A stretch of 64,000 nt of DNA, taken from Streptomyces sp. CNH099. GTDB lineage: Bacteria; Actinomycetota; Actinomycetes; Streptomycetales; Streptomycetaceae. Shown here piece after piece: positions 6,931-13,680 of this stretch; position 1 is the stretch's first letter; each line of letters begins with the position of its first letter. The notes beneath the pieces are model-generated. The model worked only from the letters and a program-made list of their open reading frames with translations, was not told where the DNA came from and did no database searches. The stretch is taken from positions 124-64,123 of the forward strand of contig AZWL01000021.1 of NCBI GenBank assembly GCA_000514715.1. The letters are read 5' to 3'. The position numbers and the translations under genes were made by a program.

Positions 6931-8903
6931 CGCCGCTCCCCCTCCTCGTCGTCCTCCTCGTCCGCGGACGACGGCGCCGGGTCGCCCGCCATCAGCGCGC
7001 GGTACTCGGCGCTGCCGTGCAGCAGTTCGTCGTGCGTCCCCACCGCCGCGACGCGGCCGCCGGACAGCAGCGCCACCCGGTCGGCCAGCAGCACCGTCGA
7101 CGGGCGGTGCGCCACCACCAGGGCCGTGGTCGTCGCCAGCACGCGCCGCAGCGCGGCCTCGACCAGCGCCTCGGTGTGCACGTCCAGCGCCGACAGCGGG
7201 TCGTCGAGCACGAGGAAGCGTGGCCGGCCCACGATCGCCCGGGCCAGCGCCAGCCGCTGGCGCTGGCCGCCGGAGAGGCTGAGCCCCTGCTCGCCGACCT
7301 CGGTGCGGTGGCCGTCCGGCAGCCGGTGGACGAAGTCGGCCTGCGCGACGTCCAGCGCCCGCAGCAGGTCGTGCTCCTCGGCCCGGTACGAGCCCATGAG
7401 CACGTTCTCGCCGGCGGTGGCGGAGAAGAGCGTCGGCTCCTCGAACGCCACGGCGACCAGCTCGCGCAGCTCGTCGCGGGGCAGCGCGGTGATGTCCCGG
7501 CCATCGAGGCTGATGCGGCCGGCGGTCGGCTCGTACAGCCGCGGGACGAGGGCGGTGAGCGTGGTCTTCCCGCTGCCGGTGGCGCCGACGAGGGCGAGGG
7601 TCTCGCCGGAGCGCACGTGCAGGTCGACGCCGTCGAGTACGGGCGGGGTGCCCGGGGGCGCGTCGGGGTGGCGGAAGACGACGCCGGCGAAGCGGATGCC
7701 GTCGGCGGTACCGGGGCCCGGCTCCGGTTCAGGCGCAGGCTCCGGCGCCGGTCCGGGCGCGGCGCCGGTGCGCCGCGCGGGCGCCGGGGCGACGGCGCCG
7801 GGCCCGCCGGCCCCGCGGTCCGCGGCGTCGGCCGCCGGCTGGTCCATCACCTCGAAGTAGCGGTCCGCCGCGGTCGCCGCCTCGTTGCACATCGCCAGCA
7901 GGAACCCGATCGACTCCACCGGCCAGCGCAGCGCCATCGCCGTCGACAGGAACGCCACCAGCGTGCCCGCCGACAGGTCGCCGTCCGCGACCTGCACCGT
8001 CCCCAGCACCAGCGCCGCGCCGACCGCCAGCTCCGGCAGCGTCATGATCAGCGCCCAGATCCCGGCCAGCAGCCGTGCCTTGTGCAGCTCGGTGGCGCGC
8101 AGGTCGCGGCTCAGCCGGCGGAACGCCCGCGCCTGGCTGCGGTGCCGGCCGAAGCCCTTGACGATGCGGATGCCGAGCACCGCCTCCTCGACCACCGTCG
8201 TCAGGTCGCCGACCTGGTCCTGCGCCCGGCGCGCGGCGCCGAAGAAGCGCTGTTCGAACGCGGAGCAGAGCGCGACCAGCGGGATCACGGGCGCCAGCAG
8301 CACCAGCCCGAGCGTCCACTCCTGGGCCAGCAGGACGGCGCAGCCGACCGCGATGGTCGTGCCGTTGACGACCAGGAACGTCAGCGGGAAGGCCAGGAAC
8401 ATCCGGATGAGCTGCAGGTCCGTCGTGCCGCGGGAGAGGAGCTGGCCGGACGCCCAGCGGTCGTGGAACGCCACCGGCAGCCGCTGCAGCCGCCGGTACA
8501 GGCTCGCCCGCATCGACGCCTCCACCCCGGCCAGCGGCCGGGCCACCAGCCAGCGGCGGAAGCCGAAGAGCGCCGCCTCCGCGACGCCGAGGGCGAGGAT
8601 CAGCAGCCCGCCGAGCCACACGCCGCCCGAGTCGCCGTCGGCCACCGGGCCGTCCACGAGCCACTTGAGCACCAGCGGGATGACCAGCCCGATACAGGAC
8701 GCGACGATCGCGACGCCGGCCGCGGAGAACAGCCGCACCCGCACCGGGCGGACGTACGGCCACAGGCGCAGCAGCGAGCGGACCGCGGAGCGGTCCTGCC
8801 CGCCGGCGGCGGGGCCGGTGGCGGAGCCGGTGGCGGCGGGGGAGTCGGCGGCGGGGGAGTCGGCGGGGTCGGGCTCTTCGGTTCGTGCGGCGGCGGCAGG
8901 CAT
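6927..8903 (-). CDS. ABC exporter half-transporter with degenerate Walker B
   Basis: A 658-residue ABC transmembrane-ATPase fusion, first gene of a two-gene operon. The transmembrane domain spans about residues 50-330. A Pro/Glu/Gly-rich linker follows, then the ATPase domain with GATGSGKTTL (Walker A), LSGGQRQRLALARA (full signature) and FLVLDDPLSALD. In that Walker B the residue after the metal-binding Asp is Asp rather than the catalytic Glu. It therefore contributes the good signature to the partner's active site and its own site is probably slow or non-hydrolysing. The start was placed at MPAAAART (8903); a longer reading to 8996 adds a Pro/Arg-rich stretch that does not look like real protein. 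It is divergent from the L,D-transpeptidase gene across a 211-base spacer. Confidence 0.85.
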   Translation of the reverse strand: MPAAAARTEEPDPADSPAADSPAATGSATGPAAGGQDRSAVRSLLRLWPYVRPVRVRLFSAAGVAIVASCIGLVIPLVLKWLVDGPVADGDSGGVWLGGLLILALGVAEAALFGFRRWLVARPLAGVEASMRASLYRRLQRLPVAFHDRWASGQLLSRGTTDLQLIRMFLAFPLTFLVVNGTTIAVGCAVLLAQEWTLGLVLLAPVIPLVALCSAFEQRFFGAARRAQDQVGDLTTVVEEAVLGIRIVKGFGRHRSQARAFRRLSRDLRATELHKARLLAGIWALIMTLPELAVGAALVLGTVQVADGDLSAGTLVAFLSTAMALRWPVESIGFLLAMCNEAATAADRYFEVMDQPAADAADRGAGGPGAVAPAPARRTGAAPGPAPEPAPEPEPGPGTADGIRFAGVVFRHPDAPPGTPPVLDGVDLHVRSGETLALVGATGSGKTTLTALVPRLYEPTAGRISLDGRDITALPRDELRELVAVAFEEPTLFSATAGENVLMGSYRAEEHDLLRALDVAQADFVHRLPDGHRTEVGEQGLSLSGGQRQRLALARAIVGRPRFLVLDDPLSALDVHTEALVEAALRRVLATTTALVVAHRPSTVLLADRVALLSGGRVAAVGTHDELLHGSAEYRALMAGDPAPSSADEEDDEEGERR

Positions 8904-8996
8904 CGTTGCCGAGCCTACGTAAGGCCAGGCCGGAGGCTCACCCCGTTTTCCCGCCCCGGACCGGCTCCCCGCGGGCGGGCGCGGCGCGCGGATCAC

Positions 8997-9016
8997 TTGG
9001 GACCGAACGGTGACAA
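8997..9016. promoter_or_regulatory. CCGAACGG-core dyad between ABC exporter and L,D-transpeptidase
   Basis: TTGGGACCGAACGGTGACAA is an imperfect inverted repeat (14 of 20 positions symmetric) lying in the divergent spacer 8904-9114. Its core CCGAACGG also occurs upstream of the DevR-like regulator/Rv1733c-like pair (16337) and of the protease homologue (17265). The outer TTGGGAC resembles one half of the mycobacterial DosR box. It is a candidate shared operator; function is inferred only from position and similarity. Confidence 0.35.
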
Positions 9017-9114
9017 TCGCGTGCCCTTACTGCGCGGTGACCGGGGATACCTTGAACGCGAAGGCGCGATGTCACGCGCGGGGGAATCTGGCTCGGTGCG
9101 GCCGAGGGGAGAAT

Positions 9115-10365
9115 GTGGCGTTGAAGGTGGAGCGGATACGAAGGGGACGTACCCGGAACAGCCTGTCGGCGCTGCTGACCGGGGCCGTGCTCGTCCTGGT
9201 GGCGGCGTGCGGTGGATCCGGCGGCGGGGACGACGACGGCGGCAAGGGCGGCGGCTCGGGGAGCGCGGGCGGCGCCGGCGGCGGTGCGCAGAAGACGTCG
9301 CGGGCGGTCGTCGAGATCACGCCGAAGGACGGCGCCGACGCGGTGGGCACCCAGGGCGAGCTGAAGGTGACCGCGGCCAAGGGCAAGCTGGTCTCGGTGG
9401 AGGTCGCCGACGAGAAGGGCGCCGAGGTCGAGGGCGAGATCTCGAAGGACGGCGCCGTGTGGGAGCCGGCCGGCCACCTGCGGACCCAGACCAGGTACAA
9501 GGTGCACGCCGTCGCGAAGGACGCCGACGGCCTGGAGGCCGTCAAGGACGCCTCGTTCACCACCGTCGTGCCGGAGAACTCCTTCATCGGCTACTTCACG
9601 CCCGAGGACGGCAGCACCGTCGGCGTCGGCATGCCGGTGTCCCTCAACTTCAACCAGCCGATCGCCAACCAGGACGCGGTCGAGAAGGCCATCGAGGTCA
9701 CCGCGGAACCCGACGTCGAGATCGACGGCCACTGGTTCGGCAACCAGCGCCTGGACTTCCGCCCCGAGGAGTACTGGGAGCCCGGCACCGAGGTGACGCT
9801 CAGCCTGCGCCTCGACGGCGTCGAGGGCGCGGACGGCGTCTACGGCCAGCAGCACAAGGACGTCAGCTTCGAGATCGGCCGGCGCCAGGTGAGCACCGTC
9901 GACGCCAAGAGCAAGAAGATGAAGGTCGAGCGCGACGGCCGGGTCGTCAAGACCATCCCGGTGACCACCGGCGCGCCGTCGACGCCGACGTGGAACGGCA
10001 AGATGGTGATCACCGAGCAGTTCGACGTCACCAGGATGGACGGCGACACGGTCGGCTTCGGCGGCGAGTACGACATCAAGGACGTGCCGCACGCGCAGCG
10101 CCTGTCCACCTCCGGCACGTTCATCCACGGCAACTACTGGGCCGGCCAGGCCACCTTCGGCTCGGCCAACACCAGCCACGGCTGCATCGGCCTGTACGAC
10201 GCCCGCGGCGGCGGCGACAGGTCGACACCCGGCTCCTGGTTCTTCCGCAACTCCCTGATCGGGGACGTCGTCGAGGTCAAGAACGCCAAGGACGAGATCA
10301 TCGCCCCGGACAACGGCCTCAACGGCTGGAACATGTCCTGGGAGGAGTGGACCGCGCCGCAGTGA
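9115..10365 (+). CDS. Lipoprotein L,D-transpeptidase (YkuD domain, Ig-like N-terminal domains)
   Basis: A 416-residue lipoprotein. The N-terminal RRGRTR, hydrophobic stretch and lipobox LVAAC place the acylated Cys at residue 32, followed by a flexible Gly/Asp/Lys linker. Residues about 65-280 form two beta-rich Ig-like domains as in mycobacterial LdtB-type enzymes. The C-terminal YkuD domain carries HGNYW and SHGCIGLYD, whose Cys (about residue 357) and His are the catalytic pair. These enzymes form 3-3 (meso-Dap to meso-Dap) peptidoglycan cross-links and are largely insensitive to penicillins. The GTG at 9115 is preceded by GAGGGGAGA at good spacing; the upstream in-frame ATG would place 35 residues before the signal sequence. 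A hairpin follows the stop. Confidence 0.9.
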   Translation: MALKVERIRRGRTRNSLSALLTGAVLVLVAACGGSGGGDDDGGKGGGSGSAGGAGGGAQKTSRAVVEITPKDGADAVGTQGELKVTAAKGKLVSVEVADEKGAEVEGEISKDGAVWEPAGHLRTQTRYKVHAVAKDADGLEAVKDASFTTVVPENSFIGYFTPEDGSTVGVGMPVSLNFNQPIANQDAVEKAIEVTAEPDVEIDGHWFGNQRLDFRPEEYWEPGTEVTLSLRLDGVEGADGVYGQQHKDVSFEIGRRQVSTVDAKSKKMKVERDGRVVKTIPVTTGAPSTPTWNGKMVITEQFDVTRMDGDTVGFGGEYDIKDVPHAQRLSTSGTFIHGNYWAGQATFGSANTSHGCIGLYDARGGGDRSTPGSWFFRNSLIGDVVEVKNAKDEIIAPDNGLNGWNMSWEEWTAPQ

Positions 10366-10373
10366 GGCGTCCC

Positions 10374-10410
10374 GCGGACCCGGTGTGTGAGCAAGCGCAC
10401 CGGGTCCCGC
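10374..10410 (+). terminator. Hairpin after the L,D-transpeptidase
   Basis: GACCCGGTG and CACCGGGTC form a 9-bp stem around a loop of about 12 bases, extended by a bulged GCG/CGC pair. It begins nine bases after the stop codon. Confidence 0.5.
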
Positions 10411-10412
10411 GC

Positions 10413-10430
10413 CGTTAGCGACCGCTAACG
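10413..10430. promoter_or_regulatory. Near-perfect 18-bp palindrome before enoyl-CoA hydratase
   Basis: CGTTAGCGACCGCTAACG is symmetric except for its two central bases and ends ten bases before the ATG at 10440. The size and the AT-containing TTAGC arms are typical of TetR-family operators, which often control fatty-acid genes in actinobacteria. No regulator gene is adjacent, so the binding protein is unknown. An RNA stem masking the ribosome site is an alternative reading. Confidence 0.45.
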
Positions 10431-10439
10431 TGGGGTGCC

Positions 10440-11207
10440 ATGACTGCCTACCTCGAGGTCGCCGAGGGCGTGGGTACGCTGCGCCTGGACCGCCCGCCCA
10501 TGAACGCCCTGGACATCGCCACCCAGGACCGCATCCGCGAACTCGCCGTCGAGGCCGCCGCCCGCGACGACGTGCGCGCCCTGGTCGTGTGGGGCGGCGA
10601 GAAGGTCTTCGCCGCCGGCGCCGACATCAAGGAGATGCAGGACATGGACCAGGCGGCCATGGTCGCGCGGGGCCGTGCGCTGCAGGAGTCCTTCACGGCG
10701 CTGGCGCGGGTGCCCAAGCCCGTCGTCGCCGCGGTCACCGGCTACGCCCTGGGCGGCGGCTGCGAGCTGGCGCTCTGCGCCGACATCCGGATCGCCGGCG
10801 AGAACGCCAAGCTGGGCCAGCCGGAGATCCTGCTCGGGCTGATCCCCGGCGCGGGCGGCACGCAGCGGCTCGCCCGGCTGCTGGGGCCCGCGCGGGCCAA
10901 GGACCTGATCTTCACGGGCCGGATGGTCCGGGCCGACGAGGCGCTCGCGCTCGGGCTCGTGGACCGGGTGGTGCCGGACGCGGAGGTGCACGACCAGGCC
11001 CACGCCTGGGCCGCGCGGCTCGCCAGGGGGCCGGCGATCGCGCTGCGGGCGGCGAAGGAGTCGGTCGACCACGGGCTGGAAGCGGACCTGGAGACGGGGC
11101 TCGCGCTGGAGCGGAGCTGGTTCGCCGGGCTCTTCGCCACCGAGGACCGGGAGATCGGGATGCGCAGCTTCGTGGAGAAGGGGCCGGGCAAGGCGGAGTT
11201 CCGCTGA
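10440..11207 (+). CDS. Enoyl-CoA hydratase/isomerase family protein
   Basis: A 255-residue crotonase-fold enzyme, standard length. The CoA/oxyanion motif GGEKVFAAGADIKEM is at residues 52-66 and GYALGGGCELAL at 101-112. Glu109 and Glu129 (in LGQPEILLG) occupy the positions of the two catalytic glutamates of true enoyl-CoA hydratases. IPGAGGTQRL follows at 135-144, also typical. The expected reaction is syn addition of water to trans-2-enoyl-CoA in beta-oxidation; related family members act on other acyl-CoAs. It appears monocistronic: a hairpin lies upstream and a large palindrome 66 bases downstream. The dyad next to its start suggests repression by a TetR-type regulator located elsewhere. 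Confidence 0.88.
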   Translation: MTAYLEVAEGVGTLRLDRPPMNALDIATQDRIRELAVEAAARDDVRALVVWGGEKVFAAGADIKEMQDMDQAAMVARGRALQESFTALARVPKPVVAAVTGYALGGGCELALCADIRIAGENAKLGQPEILLGLIPGAGGTQRLARLLGPARAKDLIFTGRMVRADEALALGLVDRVVPDAEVHDQAHAWAARLARGPAIALRAAKESVDHGLEADLETGLALERSWFAGLFATEDREIGMRSFVEKGPGKAEFR

Positions 11208-11272
11208 GCCCGGCCGGGCGGGCCGGCGCGGGCGGCCCGGCCGCCCGCCGGGCCCCGCGCGACGCTCCGTGA

Positions 11273-11298
11273 CCACTACCCCCGGCCGGGGGTAGTGG
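11273..11298. terminator. Perfect 26-bp palindrome in the 11208-11503 gap
   Basis: CCACTACCCCCGG is followed directly by its exact reverse complement. As RNA it folds into a very stable hairpin 66 bases after the hydratase stop and can act as a terminator. Perfect symmetry without a spacer is also what a dimeric repressor would use for the regulator gene downstream. The rest of the gap has a short AT-rich patch (CCTTAATCAAGGCTTAAG, 11302-11320 region) that may hold promoter elements, and nothing else I can name. Confidence 0.4.
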
Positions 11299-11503
11299 GC
11301 GCCTTAATCAAGGCTTAAGCGATTCGGGCGGTTTGGGGCCGTGTGGGCCACGAGCGGCGCGCTGTTTGTGCAGCTCAGCAGGGTGTGGATGCGGCCACGT
11401 AGCCCCGGCATATGCCCCTGCGCGCTCACGGAACGTAGGCTGCCGCGGGACTTGTTGGCGCGGAAATGCTCCCAAAGCCGTCCGGCCGCGCCATCATGTG
11501 GCC

Positions 11504-12091
11504 ATGGCGGGCCTTGAGGACATCCAGCAACTCCACCGGGACCAGCCGGCGCTTCCGGCCGCCCCCGTACGACGGCCCCGCAGGCCGCTCCGGCGGCTGC
11601 TGCCGCTGCCGTCGCCCGCCTACCGCCGCTTCCCCGCCGCCCCGCCGGCCGGCGGGCCCGCCGGGAGCCCGGCGCCCGGCCCCGTCGAGCAGTGGGGCAA
11701 CCCGGCCGTCGACGAGGTGCGGCTGCCCTCCAGGCCCGAGTCGGCCGCGGTCGCCCGCCGGCTCGCCGAGGCGGTCGTCGTGGGCCACTGGGGGATGTCG
11801 CCGCGGTTCGCCGAGCACGCCGTGCTGCTGGTCTCGGAGCTGGTCGGCAACGCCGTACGGCACACCGGGGCGCGTACGTTCGCGCTGCGGATGTCGCGCG
11901 GGCGCCAGGCGATCCGGATCGAGGTGCGCGACCCCTCGCGCGCGCTGCCGTGCCTGATGCCCGTGCGCGACATGGACACCAGCGGGCGCGGGCTGTCCCT
12001 GGTCGACCGGGTCGCCGACCGCTGGGGCGTGGACCTGCTGCCCCGCGGCAAGTGCACCTGGGTCGAACTGAAGATGCCGGACACGGTCTAG
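11504..12091 (+). CDS. ATP-binding regulatory protein, HATPase_c (RsbW/anti-sigma type)
   Basis: A 195-residue protein with a low-complexity Pro/Arg/Ala N-terminus (to about residue 65) and a C-terminal histidine-kinase-like ATPase domain. The N box reads SELVGNAVRH, EVRDPS is the Asp-containing G1-like box and GRGLSLVDRVADRWG is the G2-like box. There is no dimerisation or phospho-His domain, so it is not a sensor kinase. Streptomycetes carry many such stand-alone domains that act like RsbW/SpoIIAB anti-sigma kinases or partner switches. The start is uncertain: ATG 11504 and GTG 11498 are both in frame and neither has a clear ribosome site. No anti-anti-sigma partner lies nearby, so its target is unknown. 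Confidence 0.75.
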   Translation: MAGLEDIQQLHRDQPALPAAPVRRPRRPLRRLLPLPSPAYRRFPAAPPAGGPAGSPAPGPVEQWGNPAVDEVRLPSRPESAAVARRLAEAVVVGHWGMSPRFAEHAVLLVSELVGNAVRHTGARTFALRMSRGRQAIRIEVRDPSRALPCLMPVRDMDTSGRGLSLVDRVADRWGVDLLPRGKCTWVELKMPDTV

Positions 12092-12125
12092 GAGCCCCGC
12101 CGGGACGCGGTTACCGTTGGGTCAC

Positions 12126-12581
12126 ATGACGGACCTCGGGATCGACTTCGCCCAGAAGGTGCTCGACGAGCAGGCGTTCAGCCGGCTCCTCGGCGCCCGG
12201 ATCACCGCGTTCGCGGAAGGCGCCGCGACGCTGGAGGTGGACATCCGCGACGACCTGCGGCAGCAGTACGGCTTCGCGCACGGCGGCCTGCTCGCCTACG
12301 CCGCCGACAACGCGCTGACGTTCGCCGCCGGCACCGTCCTGGGTCCGGCCGTCATCACCGGCGGCTTCTCCGTCCAGTACCTGCGGCCGGCGCGGGACGG
12401 CACGCTGCGGGCCGAGGCGTACGTGGTGCACGCGGGCCGGCGGCAGGCCGTCTGCCGCTGCGACATCTCCGTGGTGACCGGCGCGGGCGGAGGGGCCGGC
12501 GACGGCGCGGACGGCGGCGAGCTGTGCGCGGTGGCGCAGGGCACGATCCTCACCGCCCCGGAGCGCACCGGCCCCGCGTAG
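12126..12581 (+). CDS. PaaI-type hotdog-fold thioesterase
   Basis: A 151-residue protein of the hotdog thioesterase superfamily (4HBT/PaaI type). The helix motif GFAHGGLLAYAADNALTFAAG (about residues 42-62) carries the HGG active-site turn, followed by GGFSVQYLRPARDGTLRAEA, the strand expected for this family. Such enzymes hydrolyse acyl-CoA thioesters, often phenylacetyl or medium-chain acyl-CoA. A Gly/Asp-rich loop (about residues 122-132) is inserted before the last strand. ATG 12126 was preferred over the in-frame TTG nine bases earlier. It lies 34 bases after the ATPase-type regulator on the same strand and converges with the TIGR03086 gene. Confidence 0.8.
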   Translation: MTDLGIDFAQKVLDEQAFSRLLGARITAFAEGAATLEVDIRDDLRQQYGFAHGGLLAYAADNALTFAAGTVLGPAVITGGFSVQYLRPARDGTLRAEAYVVHAGRRQAVCRCDISVVTGAGGGAGDGADGGELCAVAQGTILTAPERTGPA

Positions 12582-12624
12582 CCCGGAGGGCGGCGGCCCC
12601 GCGCCCCCCCCGCGGCCCCGCCGG

Positions 12625-13197
12625 TCAGGGGCGGCGGCCGGTCAGGCCCAGCAGCCGCGTCTGCGCGTCCGCGTCCGCCGGCACCGGCACCGGGTCGGCG
12701 AAGAGCCCGCTCGACGCCAGCATCGGGGCCTGCGGCTCCACCCGCTCCAGCGCGAACTCCGCCAGCTCCGCGGGCAGCACGTCGTCCGCGCCGATGCCCC
12801 GGGCCAGGTCCCAGGAGTGCACGACGGCGTCCACGGCCATCTCCAGGCAGTACGCCTCGGCGGGGCTGTCCCCGTAGCTCAGGTGCACCGTACGGGCCAG
12901 GGCGACCGGCTCGGAGAAGGAGGCGCGGGCCTCGGCCGCGGCGTCGTCCCAGACGGCCACCGGGTCGTCGCCGAGCTGGTCGCCGTCGAACCGGTCGCCC
13001 AGCTCCTCGATCGTGTCCCCGGCGAGTATCGGCGGCACCCACAGCTGCTCCACCGTCATGTGGTTGACGAGATCCCGCACGCTCCAGTCCGTGCACGGCG
13101 TGGGCCGCGACCACTGGTCGGGCCGGACCCGGTGGACGTGCCCCTCGAACAGGTCGAGCGCGGCGGCGTGCAGGGCCAGGGTCTCGTTTGCTGCCAT
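12625..13197 (-). CDS. TIGR03086 family DinB-like protein (maleylpyruvate isomerase N-terminal fold)
   Basis: A 190-residue protein. The pattern VRPDQWSRPTPCTDWSVRDLVNHM near the N-terminus and CLEMAVDAVVHSWDLARG in the second half define the actinobacterial TIGR03086 family, related to mycothiol-dependent maleylpyruvate isomerases and DinB four-helix bundles. The His in LVNHM and the His in VVHSWD are the usual metal ligands. Members are thought to bind a divalent metal and may use mycothiol, but the reactions of most are not established. The ATG at 13197 gives the normal family length. Longer readings run into a Pro/Arg-rich region that looks non-coding. Confidence 0.82.
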   Translation of the reverse strand: MAANETLALHAAALDLFEGHVHRVRPDQWSRPTPCTDWSVRDLVNHMTVEQLWVPPILAGDTIEELGDRFDGDQLGDDPVAVWDDAAAEARASFSEPVALARTVHLSYGDSPAEAYCLEMAVDAVVHSWDLARGIGADDVLPAELAEFALERVEPQAPMLASSGLFADPVPVPADADAQTRLLGLTGRRP

Positions 13198-13252
13198 ACG
13201 TCCCACCGTAAGGCCGGGCACCGACAGTCCGCCCGGCGAGCGGGACCAGCCG

Positions 13253-13534
13253 TCAGCGGTCCGGGGTCTCCTCGGGCCCGTCCTCGCCGCCGTACGGCTC
13301 GCGCTCGCGCCCCGCGCGCCGTTCCGTACGCCTCCCGCGCTCGCCGCGCTCCCCGCGCTCCCCGCGCCCCCCGTGCCGGTCCGGCAGCAGTACCCCGCCG
13401 TGACCTTCCCGCCCCAGGCCGAGGCCCCGCTCCGGTTCGGCCTCCGGCCTCCTCGGGGGCGCCGCCGGCGCGCCGTCCCGCGCCCGGCGGGCGCCCTTCG
13501 CCGTCTCCTCGTCGCGGGCTCGCTCATCGCTCAT
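13253..13534 (-). CDS. Possible small charged hypothetical protein
   Basis: An open frame of 93 residues from ATG 13534, almost entirely Arg, Glu, Gly, Asp and Pro, with RGER repeats in the second half. It is plausible as a disordered protein because it sits alone between divergent genes, and the composition (acidic and basic residues mixed) is less random than most spurious frames. However, there is no convincing ribosome site, no recognisable domain, and GC-rich DNA easily yields such frames. Treat as tentative. Confidence 0.25.
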   Translation of the reverse strand: MSDERARDEETAKGARRARDGAPAAPPRRPEAEPERGLGLGREGHGGVLLPDRHGGRGERGERGERGRRTERRAGREREPYGGEDGPEETPDR

Positions 13535-13680
13535 GGCATCCACAGTGCGCGAGGCTGTCCGCGGCCTCCCGCCGCACCGTGCATTCGGGTGACCGGGAAC
13601 CACTCCCGGAGTGTGACGACGTGACTACGGTGGTGCAGGGGCGTGCTGGCCGGCCACCCGGGGTCCTGTGGGGGGATGCG

